NCBI GenBank assembly: GCA_945862245.1
Contig: CAMAXN010000010.1
Span: forward strand, 1 to 64,000
Length of the DNA stretch: 64,000 bases
Reading direction: 5' to 3'
From: Prosthecobacter debontii
Lineage (GTDB): Bacteria; Verrucomicrobiota; Verrucomicrobiia; Verrucomicrobiales; Akkermansiaceae
A program made the translations under genes and the position numbers. This document shows, piece by piece, positions 47,826 through 57,144 of this stretch (position 1 is its first letter; each line of letters opens with the position of its first letter). Under the pieces are notes generated by a model, which saw nothing but the letters and a program-made list of their open reading frames with translations, had not been told where the DNA came from and made no database searches.

Positions 47826-48566
47826 ATGCCATCGGACGCGACAGACAAGTGCTTCCTTTGCGGATCTACGGAAAACCTCACGCGAGATCACATCCCACCG
47901 AAAGGTCTCTTCCCGAAGCCGCGACCATCGAATCTCTACACCGTCCCATGCTGCGAACCCTGCAACAATGGTGCCTCCAAGGAGGACGAATACTTCCGCG
48001 TCGCCGCAAGCTGCCTGATCAACGCTCACCCAACAGGCAAAGCCAGCTTCGAACGGGTAGTCGAGAGCACCCTGCCATCCCGGAGGATCGCCAAGCAAAT
48101 CGCCAAACTTCGCGACAATGTGGAACTGGTAACGCTACGAACCCCGGACGGCGACATTGAGGCGCGGCGACATCTTTTCGATGCTTCCATGATTTGCAGG
48201 GTCTTGGTCCGGATCACGAAAGGCTTCCTCGCCGCGTCCCACCCCGAACTGGATACCTCAAACCTCGATTTTGAGATTACCCATATTGACCAGTTCCGCA
48301 CCAATACTCTCGCTGAGTCAGGCCTCACCGAACACTTCACTCGGTGGGGCGCAGGAAACGGCGTCTACGAACAATACCGCGCTGCCTCAGCCGAGGATTA
48401 CGGAAGAGGCATGATGGTTCACGTTTTCTACGGCGCAGCGGTCTGGATGGTCCGATACCAACCCGGGATCGGCCTAATGACGAGCAGCCAACACCCAGGT
48501 TGGAGTGAGTCCGCTCCCGGCTCTCCAGCAGACATCAAGAATTCGCTGAATAAATACAAATCGTGA
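47826..48566 (+). CDS. HNH-type zinc-finger protein next to hsdS
   Basis: A 246-residue protein. The N-terminus carries CFLCGSTENLTRDHIPPKGL and then VPCCEPCNNGASKEDEYFR: a CxxC, DH and CxxCN arrangement typical of HNH nucleases, with the His of DHIPP as possible general base. The remaining 170 residues are not recognised. It starts 3 bp after the hsdS stop and overlaps the next gene, so it belongs to the restriction operon. The role could be an accessory nuclease, but activity is not shown by sequence alone. Confidence 0.72.
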   Translation: MPSDATDKCFLCGSTENLTRDHIPPKGLFPKPRPSNLYTVPCCEPCNNGASKEDEYFRVAASCLINAHPTGKASFERVVESTLPSRRIAKQIAKLRDNVELVTLRTPDGDIEARRHLFDASMICRVLVRITKGFLAASHPELDTSNLDFEITHIDQFRTNTLAESGLTEHFTRWGAGNGVYEQYRAASAEDYGRGMMVHVFYGAAVWMVRYQPGIGLMTSSQHPGWSESAPGSPADIKNSLNKYKS

Positions 48567-49366
48567 GTGCCATCCCTCCATTTCCAGAAGGTCAAATCGA
48601 GTCGCTCGCGCGGATGCTCGGGGAATGCGGCACGGCCGACCAGATCACACGTGCCTTGCACGACCGAGGGTTGGAAGATCACTCCGGCCAATCCACGAAA
48701 TGGCGGCGTCTCCACTGGGTCTTCTCTGACAGCCAGAGGCAACACGGCTGCGCCAACCGCATCATCGACTTCATCCAAGCCTTTCTCGCCCCCAGTCGCT
48801 TCGTCGGCAACTCCAGTGAGTTCGAAGACCATCGCACCAAGCTCAATACGATCCTGTCCCTATCCGGCCTCGTATATGGCAAGGACGGCAAGTTCCGTAG
48901 AAGCACGGTGGCCACCACGCTCGACCAGGCCGAAGCCCGCCTCAAAACCATCCAGCACAAATTCCGCGGCCGATCCATTCACGCGGAAGTCACCAAATAC
49001 TGCACGACCGAACTCCTCCAAGACAACTACTTCCACGCCGTCTACGAAGCCTCCAAAGGCCTTGCCCAACGAATCCGCGATCTATCCGGCATCGAAGGCA
49101 ACGGAGCCGCCCTGGTGGACAAAGTCTTCTCGATCGACAATCCCATCCTCGCCCTCAACTTTCTCAAATCCGACACCGAAAAGTCAGAGCACAAAGGCTT
49201 CGCGCAGCTTTTAAAAGGCTGCTTCGGTGCCGTCCGAAATCCACTCGCCCACGAACCCAAGATCCTCTGGCAAGGCGAAGAAGATGCAGCCGATTACTTT
49301 TCCCTGATCTCCCTCCTTCATCGCCGGCTGGATGGCTGCTTTCGGACTAGGTCAATCAATCCCTAA
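48563..49366 (+). CDS. TIGR02391 (Ymh)-like protein
   Basis: A 267-residue protein. The C-terminal half contains VTKYCTTELLQDNYFHAVYEAS, GLAQRIRD and the segment GCFGAVRNPLAHEPK, which is the TIGR02391/Ymh signature. Proteins of this family occur in defence islands and with Abi or restriction genes; their activity is unknown. It starts with GTG overlapping the upstream stop by four bases (GTGA) and is the last gene of the hsd transcript. About 300 bp follow that contain the promoter region of the giant gene. Confidence 0.75.
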   Translation: MSAIPPFPEGQIESLARMLGECGTADQITRALHDRGLEDHSGQSTKWRRLHWVFSDSQRQHGCANRIIDFIQAFLAPSRFVGNSSEFEDHRTKLNTILSLSGLVYGKDGKFRRSTVATTLDQAEARLKTIQHKFRGRSIHAEVTKYCTTELLQDNYFHAVYEASKGLAQRIRDLSGIEGNGAALVDKVFSIDNPILALNFLKSDTEKSEHKGFAQLLKGCFGAVRNPLAHEPKILWQGEEDAADYFSLISLLHRRLDGCFRTRSINP

Positions 49367-49452
49367 ACGACTCGGATCACTTTCCCGTCAGCGACAAAAA
49401 ATCTTTTTTGGATCCGACCGCCGGAGCAAAAACATTAACCACATGCAATCCA

Positions 49453-49474
49453 CAGATCAATTCACGTTGATCTG
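49453..49474. promoter_or_regulatory. Putative enhancer site ATCAA-N6-TTGAT upstream of the giant kinase gene
   Basis: CAGATCAA and TTGATCTG flank six bases (TTCACG), with the centre at 49463.5. It contains ATCAA-N6-TTGAT and lies 84.5 bp upstream of the GG of the sigma-54 site, identical to the hsdR spacing. Confidence 0.75.
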
Positions 49475-49545
49475 ATCACTCATTCCATTTTGTAGGTTTC
49501 GCCGTATCCCATTGATTTTCAATGCACAGACAACCATTAAACCAC

Positions 49546-49562
49546 TTGGCACGACCATTGCG
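49546..49562 (+). promoter_or_regulatory. Strong sigma-54 promoter of the methylase-kinase operon
   Basis: TTGGCACGACCATTGCG matches 13 of the 14 specified positions of YTGGCACGrNNNTTGCW, with GG and GC ten bases apart. The transcript start is expected near 49573, leaving a leader of about 90 nt before ATG 49663. Confidence 0.85.
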
Positions 49563-49662
49563 ATAAGAACAATCAGACGAGCATCGCTAAAATCCAGAGG
49601 CGAAATGCATGAAGAACTAATCTGGATTTCGTTGATCCGAGCCGAATCCGACAATCACAAGA

Positions 49663-52600
49663 ATGCCCCCACAATTTGAGATGAGCACTGACAAAGTAGA
49701 TGAATCAGGAAAAATTGATTCACAATTCATGAAAAGAACTCCCGACGATGTTCGCCAAGCCTTGTGGAATTATCTCCACCGGAAGAAGTCCAAAATTGCA
49801 TTGGATTTGTGGTGGCTCGTATCTGCACTCGTCATACTGGATAAGTGCGGATTGCTCGGAGGTGCGCCAGATAGGTCCACGGAACCCTCTGAATTAGGAG
49901 AGGCTTTTGCAAAACTTTTCCCCAAGTCCAACACTCCAACCCGGAATCTATCATTGCTGCTCAAGAGCGAAGTTGTCCAATTGCTCGCCTCATACGAGAA
50001 CACGGGCCATCCCTTGGGAGCGATTCCCGGAGCGCTCCGTAAAATATCCTTACCCAAGGAAGCGCTCAAGGCTGTCAACTTCTTGAATCAAAAAGGTCCG
50101 GAGGTGGAAGCGCCTTTGGATTTAGATTCCATTTGGGCGACTATAACCGAGTTCATGAATAGGATCGCCTTCGACTCGCATGAAAGCTACTATAGCGACG
50201 ACAGAATTGACGATTTGATTGCTTCAAGCCTGGCGCATGCGAAGAGCACCTCGGTGATCGATCTGTGCGCCTGTTCAGGGCAGACTGCCGCCGCCTTCGC
50301 CGGGCCGGACACCGAACTTGGCCTCCTGACAGAAAATGCGGGCACCGGAATCGTTGCGGTTGCAAGGGTTTTGGTTGCAGGGCAATCGGTAGGTCGATTG
50401 AAAATCCACGTCGGTCATCCCACCGAAATTCAAGTGGTGAATCGAAAGTGGGATGTCGTCATTGCTGCTCCAGCTCTATGGCCAGACGAACGACCAGATT
50501 CCGTCGCGAATTTCGACCTAGGGTATTTAGAGGCGGCGATGGATCTCGTTGCAAAGGGTGGAAAAGCGGTGGTGCATTTACCACTCTCCGTGCTCTCTGG
50601 CAAAAAATCCCAAAAGCTAAGGCAACGACTGCTGGAAGACTACCGAATTGATTGCCTCATCCACGGGGATATTGAAAATGAAAATGAGGTAATCGAAGAC
50701 TCTACACTGTTGTTTTTCACAAAAACGAGATCTTCTCTCCGGACTCAGATGATTGATAGTTGGACTTTCTATCAGGTATTTGATAGTTGGGGTTCGTATA
50801 AGCCCACCAAGTGCGGTTTTATTCTTAAGAATTGCTTTATCGCGGCGGTGCAAACATTTTTGGGAGTTGGGTTGGAGGCTAGCGCGAGTGCATTCAAGAC
50901 GAAGAGGCACGAGCTTCTCAAGAACCTTGCTCGTCAGGCTGGAAATCTATTGGAAGAATTGGAGTTATCGACAGTGCCCTCTGACAATCTGGCCTATGAT
51001 GTGGACGCCGCCACAGCCGGGCTGAAACTTGTCAAACAGGCCATCAAGTGCATAGATGGCCACAACGACCCAACCGACGAAGCGTCGTACAAAGAACAAC
51101 CATTTGTCGCTGAAATTATTGCCCGAGGTTACGACCTGTGCTATTCGAGGACCTCTGTCGCCGACTACGAGCGTTTTTTAGATCAAGCTGAGAAAAAGCA
51201 CGGCGCCCAGATTTTGACACTGGATCAGATCGGCGTGATCCGCAGTGGAATCAACTGTCCCACGAGCCACTTGACCAAGAAAGGATCCCCAACCCAGGAT
51301 GCCGAAAGTCGTGTCGTCCGAGTCGTGACGGCGCGAAATGATCGAGGAAGCAATAACAGACAACTGGAGCTTATTGATCTTGAAACGACACTTGTTCCCG
51401 AAGTGGCTGTCGCGCTTTCCGATGACGAACTCCTGCGGGACGGTGATCTACTGGTTGCGCTGAGTGGGTATCCAGGGAAAATCAAAAGAGTGCGGGACAT
51501 TTGTTCCGATTTGATGGAAAGCGGTATCCTGATACCGGCAGTCGCGACCAATCGTTACGCGATTCTTCATCTCCATGATTCATTCAAAGCCGATCTAGGT
51601 GGCTTTGAAATGGTTGCCAAATTACTTGCATCGGAGCCGTACCAGGAGGCTTTCAAGACGCTAGCAGTTGGAGATAGAACAAAGAAAATCGACGTCGCGA
51701 CTCTTGGTAAATTCAAAATCCCGTTATTGCCGCTAGAGAAGCGCCTGTTACTTGATCTCGCGCTGAATGAGGAAGAGGTAACTATTCAGGCCATGCTGGG
51801 GGCTATGAACAAGGCTCTGATTTCGGTAGATGCGATTCGTTGCTTCACAGGTACGCCCGAGTGGCGACACTTCTCGGAGCAGGCGTCTACTGCTCCAACT
51901 GGAGAACTACGTTCAGAACTTAGCAGGCTCGTGGCCATTCACGCCAAGGAAGTTTTGGATCAGGGACCAAGCCAGGATGATCCATTTCTCGACTGGATAC
52001 GGCAATTCACGGGGGTCGCAGACAGCTTGGAGCAAATCCTGAAGCGTCCGCTTACAGCCGAACAGATTCTCTCCCTCCAACAGTGGAGAGGCAGAGTGGC
52101 AGACGCCAAAAGCCCGTATGAATCTGCATGGACAACATTCAGAGAAGCCATCGAACTGGATCCCGAAAAGATTCGAGATGCCGTGTTGGAGCGGAGCAAG
52201 GGAGTCATCGAAGCAATCCGGACGCTTTCCCTCCGTTGCGAGCGTGAGCTGACACAAGAGTTGAATGCATCCCAGGAGCGCGAGCGTGCGATTTCTGAAT
52301 TCTGGGAGATTTCGAGAGGCTCTGGCTTGCGAGGAACAGATTTCTTCGTTCTGCCATTCCTACTGATGCTCGCGAAGGAACCGCGTGTTCAGGAGGCGCT
52401 GGAGCATAGCAACAAAAACGCATTTGACGCGGCATTGTTCGAACTCATGTCCAGATCCCGGACGTTCCAAACGGCAGTGCAATGGTTCAAAAGCGTCCAG
52501 TCAAAAATCGAAGAGCCGCAGCTGTGGCAAATACTCAAGAAGGGTCGGAACCTATGGGCTAACCAAGGAGAGGCCGGTCTGGAGATATTAGTCTCGAACT

Positions 52601-54708
52601 TTCTACAACAAATTCCCGGACGCGGCTCGCGCTTCCAGGGAGAACCGGCAATGCCCGCAGAAGCAATGGCATTCATGATCGCCGCCGCAGGTCTGACGCC
52701 TCCCGGACAGGTTTACGTTCCTTACGCTCCAGGCTACGGATTCTCAGGAGTCCTTCCTGCGGGCGTCGAAGGATACTTCCAGTTTCGGACAGAGCATGAG
52801 GCCGGGATTTTCGCCATCCATGAGATGGCCGCTGGCAGGCACTCGCCATTTGAAGTTTCCGATCCTACGACGCACTGGAATCCACTCGACAGGAGATTCA
52901 ATGCTGTGATCGCTATGCCCCCCTTCAATCAACGGATCAGCAGGAACAGCGATCCGGTAGAAGTAGCTTGCATCAAAAAAGCCCTGTCTGCACTGAGTCC
53001 GAGGGGAAAAGCTGTCATCTGTGTGAACTCAGGATTTCTCATGAGGAGTGATCGCGTTGTTAGGGATTTTCGCAGAGAGCTAGTCACCGATAGTGAGATC
53101 GAGGCTGTGATTCAGCTCCCGTCTGGGATCCTCGCAGGTTCTTCGATTGCGATTAGCCTTCTAGTTTTGAGGAACAGCGAACGAAAGATGCAATCGGTTC
53201 GTTTCATCGACGCAACGGACTGTGTGGTATCCGGGCAGCGGAACGAGCCTCCTCGTCTTGATTTAGCAGAACTCCAAAAGCGCTGGCATGATGATTCACA
53301 CTCGAAGTCCCGCTCTGTCGCTATGGAAGAGCTTGAACGGAAGGAGTTCGATCTCACCCCCGCACGCTATCTGGTCGCTGAGATCATGGCTCCCGATAAT
53401 CATACACTGATTCGCCTCGGAGACCTCATTAGCCAGATTCGTTTTCCACGTTGCCAGCTAGGAGATCGCGGTATCCCGCTTGGGCCACGATCCATCCCGT
53501 CCATTGGCTCTCTCGATTCTGTCAGCTTCGAGAATCATGAAGTTATAGATGCCGAAGGTTTGACGCATTTGGAAAACACCATCCGGGTGAACAAGAGCGC
53601 CCTTATCATCAACCCTATATTCTCGCGAGACGGTCTTGCGGCCTGCTTGTTCGAACATAATGGAGTGGATCTTTTCCTTCTGAGGCCAGACATGCTCACG
53701 TTCGAGGTGAAGTCCGAGCTCGTGGATACTCAGTGGCTCCTGCTGGCACTCGGATCGGAACTGACAAGGAAGCAGATCGAAGCACTCACAGTCGGAATCG
53801 GAATTCCACGAGTTCGGCAATCCCTGCTCTTGGACGTCAAGCTGGCCGTTCCCAATCAGAAGTCGCAACAGAGAGCTCTTGTCGCCTTCCACAAGGAGTC
53901 CCTCCTGAAGAGTCGAGCCAAAGAGCTTGGCCTCGAAGATCTAGTTCATACTTTAAAAAGTCGCTTTCGTAATGAACTTCGTCAAAGGAGGCACAATCTT
54001 GCGCCCGCCGTAAACCAAATTAAGAGCAGGATAGAAACTCTTTCAAAGACCTTGGAGATTGGGGGCAAAATATCAGCGGATCAGATTATCAGTCGCGCTT
54101 CTCTTGTTTCATTCAAGGATTACCTACAGTCAACAAGCTTGGAATGCGAGTATCTCTGTAGGTCGGTCGAAAGACTTGCCGAAGAAAGCCTATTTGAGAC
54201 TCCCAAGCCTCTAGATTTTATCAAAGAGTTGAGGAATCTCGCAAAGAAGCACAGCCCCGATGGCATCAAGGTTTCCGTTGAGGTGGACGAAATATCGTTT
54301 GTTAATCCGCTCAAGAATCAAAAGATCAAACCGATTGTCAGCATTGGCGATGGCGACTTCAAGGATCTCTTCCGGAATATAGTCGATAATGCCAAAAGAC
54401 ACGGATTCGCAGAAAATCCTGATGAAGGCCACGTCCACATCGCGGTATCTTTCCTGCAACAGCAACAAATGCTCGAATTGATATTTATGAACAACGGAGT
54501 CCCGTTGCCCGAGGGTATGGATACACATCGGTTCGCCCTATGGGGTGAAAAGGCGGGGAGGTCAGGGAACACCGGAATTGGCGGCTACCACATCAACTCA
54601 ATCATGGAACATGTAGGTGGCAGTCTTGAAGTCCTGAGCGTTCCGAATCACTCTTTCCCAGTACAACTCAAACTTTTATTCCCAATTTGCTATGAAGACA
54701 CAATATAA
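49663..54708 (+). CDS. Giant fusion: degenerate N6-methylase/TRD (twice) plus histidine kinase
   Basis: A 1681-residue protein. Residues 1-130 resemble the helical HsdM N-terminus. A first methylase-like domain has DLCACSG at 200-206 (motif I-like) but AAPA at 268-271 instead of NPPF/Y. About 510-730 resembles an HsdS recognition domain (DQIGVIRSG, DGDLLVALSGYPGKI, FKIPLLPLEKRLLL). A helical linker follows. A second methylase-like domain has YAPGYG (1021-1026) and MPPF (1085-1088), again degenerate. A second S-like region begins near 1249 (LIRLGDLISQIRF). The C-terminus is kinase-like: RQRRHNLAPAVNQIKSRI with possible phospho-His 1444, N box RNIVDNAKRHGF (1571-1582) and G2 box GNTGIGGYHI (1635-1644). 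Transcribed from a sigma-54 promoter and overlapping the response-regulator gene by 17 bp. Function is inferred as a DNA-reading sensor kinase. Confidence 0.8.
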   Translation: MPPQFEMSTDKVDESGKIDSQFMKRTPDDVRQALWNYLHRKKSKIALDLWWLVSALVILDKCGLLGGAPDRSTEPSELGEAFAKLFPKSNTPTRNLSLLLKSEVVQLLASYENTGHPLGAIPGALRKISLPKEALKAVNFLNQKGPEVEAPLDLDSIWATITEFMNRIAFDSHESYYSDDRIDDLIASSLAHAKSTSVIDLCACSGQTAAAFAGPDTELGLLTENAGTGIVAVARVLVAGQSVGRLKIHVGHPTEIQVVNRKWDVVIAAPALWPDERPDSVANFDLGYLEAAMDLVAKGGKAVVHLPLSVLSGKKSQKLRQRLLEDYRIDCLIHGDIENENEVIEDSTLLFFTKTRSSLRTQMIDSWTFYQVFDSWGSYKPTKCGFILKNCFIAAVQTFLGVGLEASASAFKTKRHELLKNLARQAGNLLEELELSTVPSDNLAYDVDAATAGLKLVKQAIKCIDGHNDPTDEASYKEQPFVAEIIARGYDLCYSRTSVADYERFLDQAEKKHGAQILTLDQIGVIRSGINCPTSHLTKKGSPTQDAESRVVRVVTARNDRGSNNRQLELIDLETTLVPEVAVALSDDELLRDGDLLVALSGYPGKIKRVRDICSDLMESGILIPAVATNRYAILHLHDSFKADLGGFEMVAKLLASEPYQEAFKTLAVGDRTKKIDVATLGKFKIPLLPLEKRLLLDLALNEEEVTIQAMLGAMNKALISVDAIRCFTGTPEWRHFSEQASTAPTGELRSELSRLVAIHAKEVLDQGPSQDDPFLDWIRQFTGVADSLEQILKRPLTAEQILSLQQWRGRVADAKSPYESAWTTFREAIELDPEKIRDAVLERSKGVIEAIRTLSLRCERELTQELNASQERERAISEFWEISRGSGLRGTDFFVLPFLLMLAKEPRVQEALEHSNKNAFDAALFELMSRSRTFQTAVQWFKSVQSKIEEPQLWQILKKGRNLWANQGEAGLEILVSNFLQQIPGRGSRFQGEPAMPAEAMAFMIAAAGLTPPGQVYVPYAPGYGFSGVLPAGVEGYFQFRTEHEAGIFAIHEMAAGRHSPFEVSDPTTHWNPLDRRFNAVIAMPPFNQRISRNSDPVEVACIKKALSALSPRGKAVICVNSGFLMRSDRVVRDFRRELVTDSEIEAVIQLPSGILAGSSIAISLLVLRNSERKMQSVRFIDATDCVVSGQRNEPPRLDLAELQKRWHDDSHSKSRSVAMEELERKEFDLTPARYLVAEIMAPDNHTLIRLGDLISQIRFPRCQLGDRGIPLGPRSIPSIGSLDSVSFENHEVIDAEGLTHLENTIRVNKSALIINPIFSRDGLAACLFEHNGVDLFLLRPDMLTFEVKSELVDTQWLLLALGSELTRKQIEALTVGIGIPRVRQSLLLDVKLAVPNQKSQQRALVAFHKESLLKSRAKELGLEDLVHTLKSRFRNELRQRRHNLAPAVNQIKSRIETLSKTLEIGGKISADQIISRASLVSFKDYLQSTSLECEYLCRSVERLAEESLFETPKPLDFIKELRNLAKKHSPDGIKVSVEVDEISFVNPLKNQKIKPIVSIGDGDFKDLFRNIVDNAKRHGFAENPDEGHVHIAVSFLQQQQMLELIFMNNGVPLPEGMDTHRFALWGEKAGRSGNTGIGGYHINSIMEHVGGSLEVLSVPNHSFPVQLKLLFPICYEDTI

Positions 54709-55909
54709 CATTATTTGGATTGATGACGAGCATGACAAGCAAGGGGCTTTTATCGACTCAGCCGAACTTTCTGGATTTAAACTGATCGCTTTCAAGACAT
54801 CGCGTGAAGGCATGGAATACTTACGCGAGAACCTGCACGATGTGGACGCGGTCATTCTGGATGCCAAGGTTTTCAAAGATAATACCAACGAACTGGCCTC
54901 AACAAAAGGGTTGAGGGCATCGCTAGATGAGATCGCGAAAATCAGCGGCCTGCACAATCGGCGCGAAATTCCACATGTGATTTTCACCGGGCAACCGGAT
55001 CTCTTCGGACGGCAAGAGTTTGAAGACATGGTCGATGGCGTCGATATTTTCAGCAAACTTCAAAGCAACGAGGTTCTTTTCCAGAGGCTCCGAGAACTCA
55101 TTGGAGAGTCAGCAAGCGCATCGCTCCGCAATCAATTTCCCGCAGGATACGAAGCCTGTGAATGGATGGGAAAAGATTCCTGGCGCATGCTTTTTCCAAT
55201 TCTGGACTCGATGCGATCCGGAGTGAAATTGATGTCGGCTCCCTACAACGATCTTCGAAAGGTGGTGGAGATCGCGTTCAGAAAGCTCCATGAAGCTGGA
55301 GTCATTCATGAACGACTGATCGATAATGGAAACGTGATTTTGCAGGGATGCAGCATCTTCCTAGCTGGTATGGACGCTACACTTAAAAAGCAGGGAGATA
55401 GCGTGAAAGCCACGGCAAGAGTTACCCCCAAGTTGGTCGGAGACCAGCTCAAGTTTGTCCTAGATGTCTGTCAAGTTGGCTCGCATACACAGAGTGATCA
55501 CGAGATCCCTGAGAACAAGCCGAGCATTTTAGAGGTCGAAAAATGGAACCCAAATCATCAACTGCTTGAAACGGCAACCTTGATGACCTTGGATTTTATC
55601 GTGTGGACCAAGGCTTATGTCGAAGCCAACCCTGATCCGGTTCTCAATATGGCAAACTGGGAGCCGATCTCCCAATGTGAAATTGGTTCGTCAATCGAGG
55701 TGGAAGGTGAGGTTATGTCAGGTAACGCGCGTGGCGATTTCTTCGTTAGAGCCCGAACACTCGAAGAAACCGATCACAGGAACATTTGCATCGGTAGCCG
55801 ACTGGTAAGATCCAACGAACTTGCGGTAGGTGTCCATGTCCGTGTTACCACATCCGGCAGGATACTAGGGAACAACGCTCTGGCTGCTGACTCCTACACC
55901 TGCTTATAA
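54692..55909 (+). CDS. Response regulator with unrecognised C-terminal effector domain
   Basis: A 405-residue protein. Residues 1-130 form a receiver domain with the complete active site: acidic pair Asp 11 and Asp 12 (IIWIDDEHD), phosphoacceptor Asp 57 (AVILDAKVF), Thr 99 (VIFTGQPD) and Lys 122 (DIFSKLQS). Residues about 150-300 are helical (PILDSMRSGVKLMSAPYNDL) and 300-405 look beta-rich (SIEVEGEVMSGNARGDFFVR). Neither part matches a DNA-binding or enzymatic family that I know. The gene overlaps the end of the giant kinase gene by 17 bp, which strongly suggests that they are cognate partners. Confidence 0.82.
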   Translation: MKTQYNIIWIDDEHDKQGAFIDSAELSGFKLIAFKTSREGMEYLRENLHDVDAVILDAKVFKDNTNELASTKGLRASLDEIAKISGLHNRREIPHVIFTGQPDLFGRQEFEDMVDGVDIFSKLQSNEVLFQRLRELIGESASASLRNQFPAGYEACEWMGKDSWRMLFPILDSMRSGVKLMSAPYNDLRKVVEIAFRKLHEAGVIHERLIDNGNVILQGCSIFLAGMDATLKKQGDSVKATARVTPKLVGDQLKFVLDVCQVGSHTQSDHEIPENKPSILEVEKWNPNHQLLETATLMTLDFIVWTKAYVEANPDPVLNMANWEPISQCEIGSSIEVEGEVMSGNARGDFFVRARTLEETDHRNICIGSRLVRSNELAVGVHVRVTTSGRILGNNALAADSYTCL

Positions 55910-56333
55910 ACCACGAACATAATCTCCTCTGCAAACACCTTCCTACCCCGCTGGACGAAGCGCGCCGTGCTCGAAGGAAGCGGTCGAGATCCACTGGGAT
56001 TATCCCGGGTTTCCGACAATTTCACGGATCTGCTATTGCCCTCGATTATCACGACCACAAACCGTGATCGCTATTACTCTTCTACCCATGGGCATCGCGC
56101 GAAAGCCAAGAAAGCCCTGGGAACGACGACGCTTTGTTACTCTCCGCATGGGGACGCTAGATTCTCAAGAACGTCACCAAAGCCAGATCATGAGTGAGAA
56201 GGACAACGGCATCAACCTGCACGTGAATACTGGGATGGAAAATCCGTCAGGCCAATCATCGCCTCATAGAATCGCCTTTTACCCATGCTGCGCCTAGGAC
56301 ATCGAGGAACCCCGCCACTTTCTCGCACCCTAC
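55910..56333. other. Intergenic or degenerate stretch
   Basis: Only short open frames in both strands, none with recognisable domains. The local sequence looks coding-like in places but frames are interrupted, so it may be a decayed gene. Confidence 0.4.
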
Positions 56334-57107
56334 GTGGACGAGATTCTCTTTTGTGACCTCAAAAAGCCCAAGACTTGGAATAATTTGCGGGACGAACCCG
56401 ATCTTCCAGTCGCCACATTTCTTCAAGGCGATGTCCGCAAATTGATAGCCACTCTACCGCTCATTTGTGTCTTATTTTACCGCAATGATAGTAGCGGCGA
56501 AGGTGGCAGTAGCCAGCACATCGTCGGCAAGGTATTGCTACCCAAGATTCTCGCCCGTTTCGATCGGGGCGGTGGCTGGATATTCACTGATGGAGCAAAC
56601 AGCAACGGGGGTAAGACTTTAAAGAAGTTGCTGGGTGCCGATGGGTATGGAAAACCGAGTTGGGGTTTTCACGTGCGCCGAGTGGATGGCTGCAATCTCA
56701 GAAATAGGCTCGACGCACCTGTTCACGCCATTGAGGTGAGTCCGCTCCCTCCGGTTAAACCACAGTTACACATACGCCAGGGCTGGGTGCCGCCACGGGA
56801 CTATACCTTTGATTCACTGGATGCCCTCTGGGAGTTCTGCACTGATAACAACCGCCTGGTTCCAATGCCGCCTCAGTGGAGTCAGCTGTACGGTATGCTC
56901 AAGAATACTTGCCAGAAACCCTCCGGCGGGTGGGAACCACCGCTCCCGCTCGTTCTCGCCGCGTGGCATCACTACAAGCCCATTGATAAGCAGCTCCGGT
57001 TCAAAGAACACCTGCGGTGGGCCGATGCACAGAACCAACTCCCCGAGATCACCGCATTTCTCCGCTCGCTCCCAGAAACCAAGTGGTGTCATTTTGGCGA
57101 AATCTAA
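56334..57107 (+). CDS. Unrecognised island protein
   Basis: A 257-residue frame from a GTG at 56334; an in-frame stop lies 13 codons upstream and no ATG is available. Residues such as LPLICVLFYRNDSSGEGGSS, ARFDRGGGWIFTDGANSNGG and KTLKKLLGADGYGKPSWGFH show a globular protein with Gly-rich loops and several Trp/Pro-rich segments (PPRDYTFDSLDALWEFC). I do not recognise a family and see no membrane segment. The missing conventional start suggests that the 5' end may be damaged. A TPR gene follows after 37 bp. Confidence 0.5.
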   Translation: MDEILFCDLKKPKTWNNLRDEPDLPVATFLQGDVRKLIATLPLICVLFYRNDSSGEGGSSQHIVGKVLLPKILARFDRGGGWIFTDGANSNGGKTLKKLLGADGYGKPSWGFHVRRVDGCNLRNRLDAPVHAIEVSPLPPVKPQLHIRQGWVPPRDYTFDSLDALWEFCTDNNRLVPMPPQWSQLYGMLKNTCQKPSGGWEPPLPLVLAAWHHYKPIDKQLRFKEHLRWADAQNQLPEITAFLRSLPETKWCHFGEI

Positions 57108-57144
57108 AATCGAACGCTACTCAACTCGTAAATTGGACAAAACA

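Noticed and set aside
49704-49719. ATCAG-N6-TTGAT inside the first codons of the giant gene
   Set aside because: One mismatch from the operator and inside coding sequence downstream of the promoter; probably chance.
49663-54708. Giant protein as active type I/IIG methyltransferase
   Set aside because: Both NPPF-type motifs and both SAM motifs deviate at key residues, while the kinase boxes are well formed.
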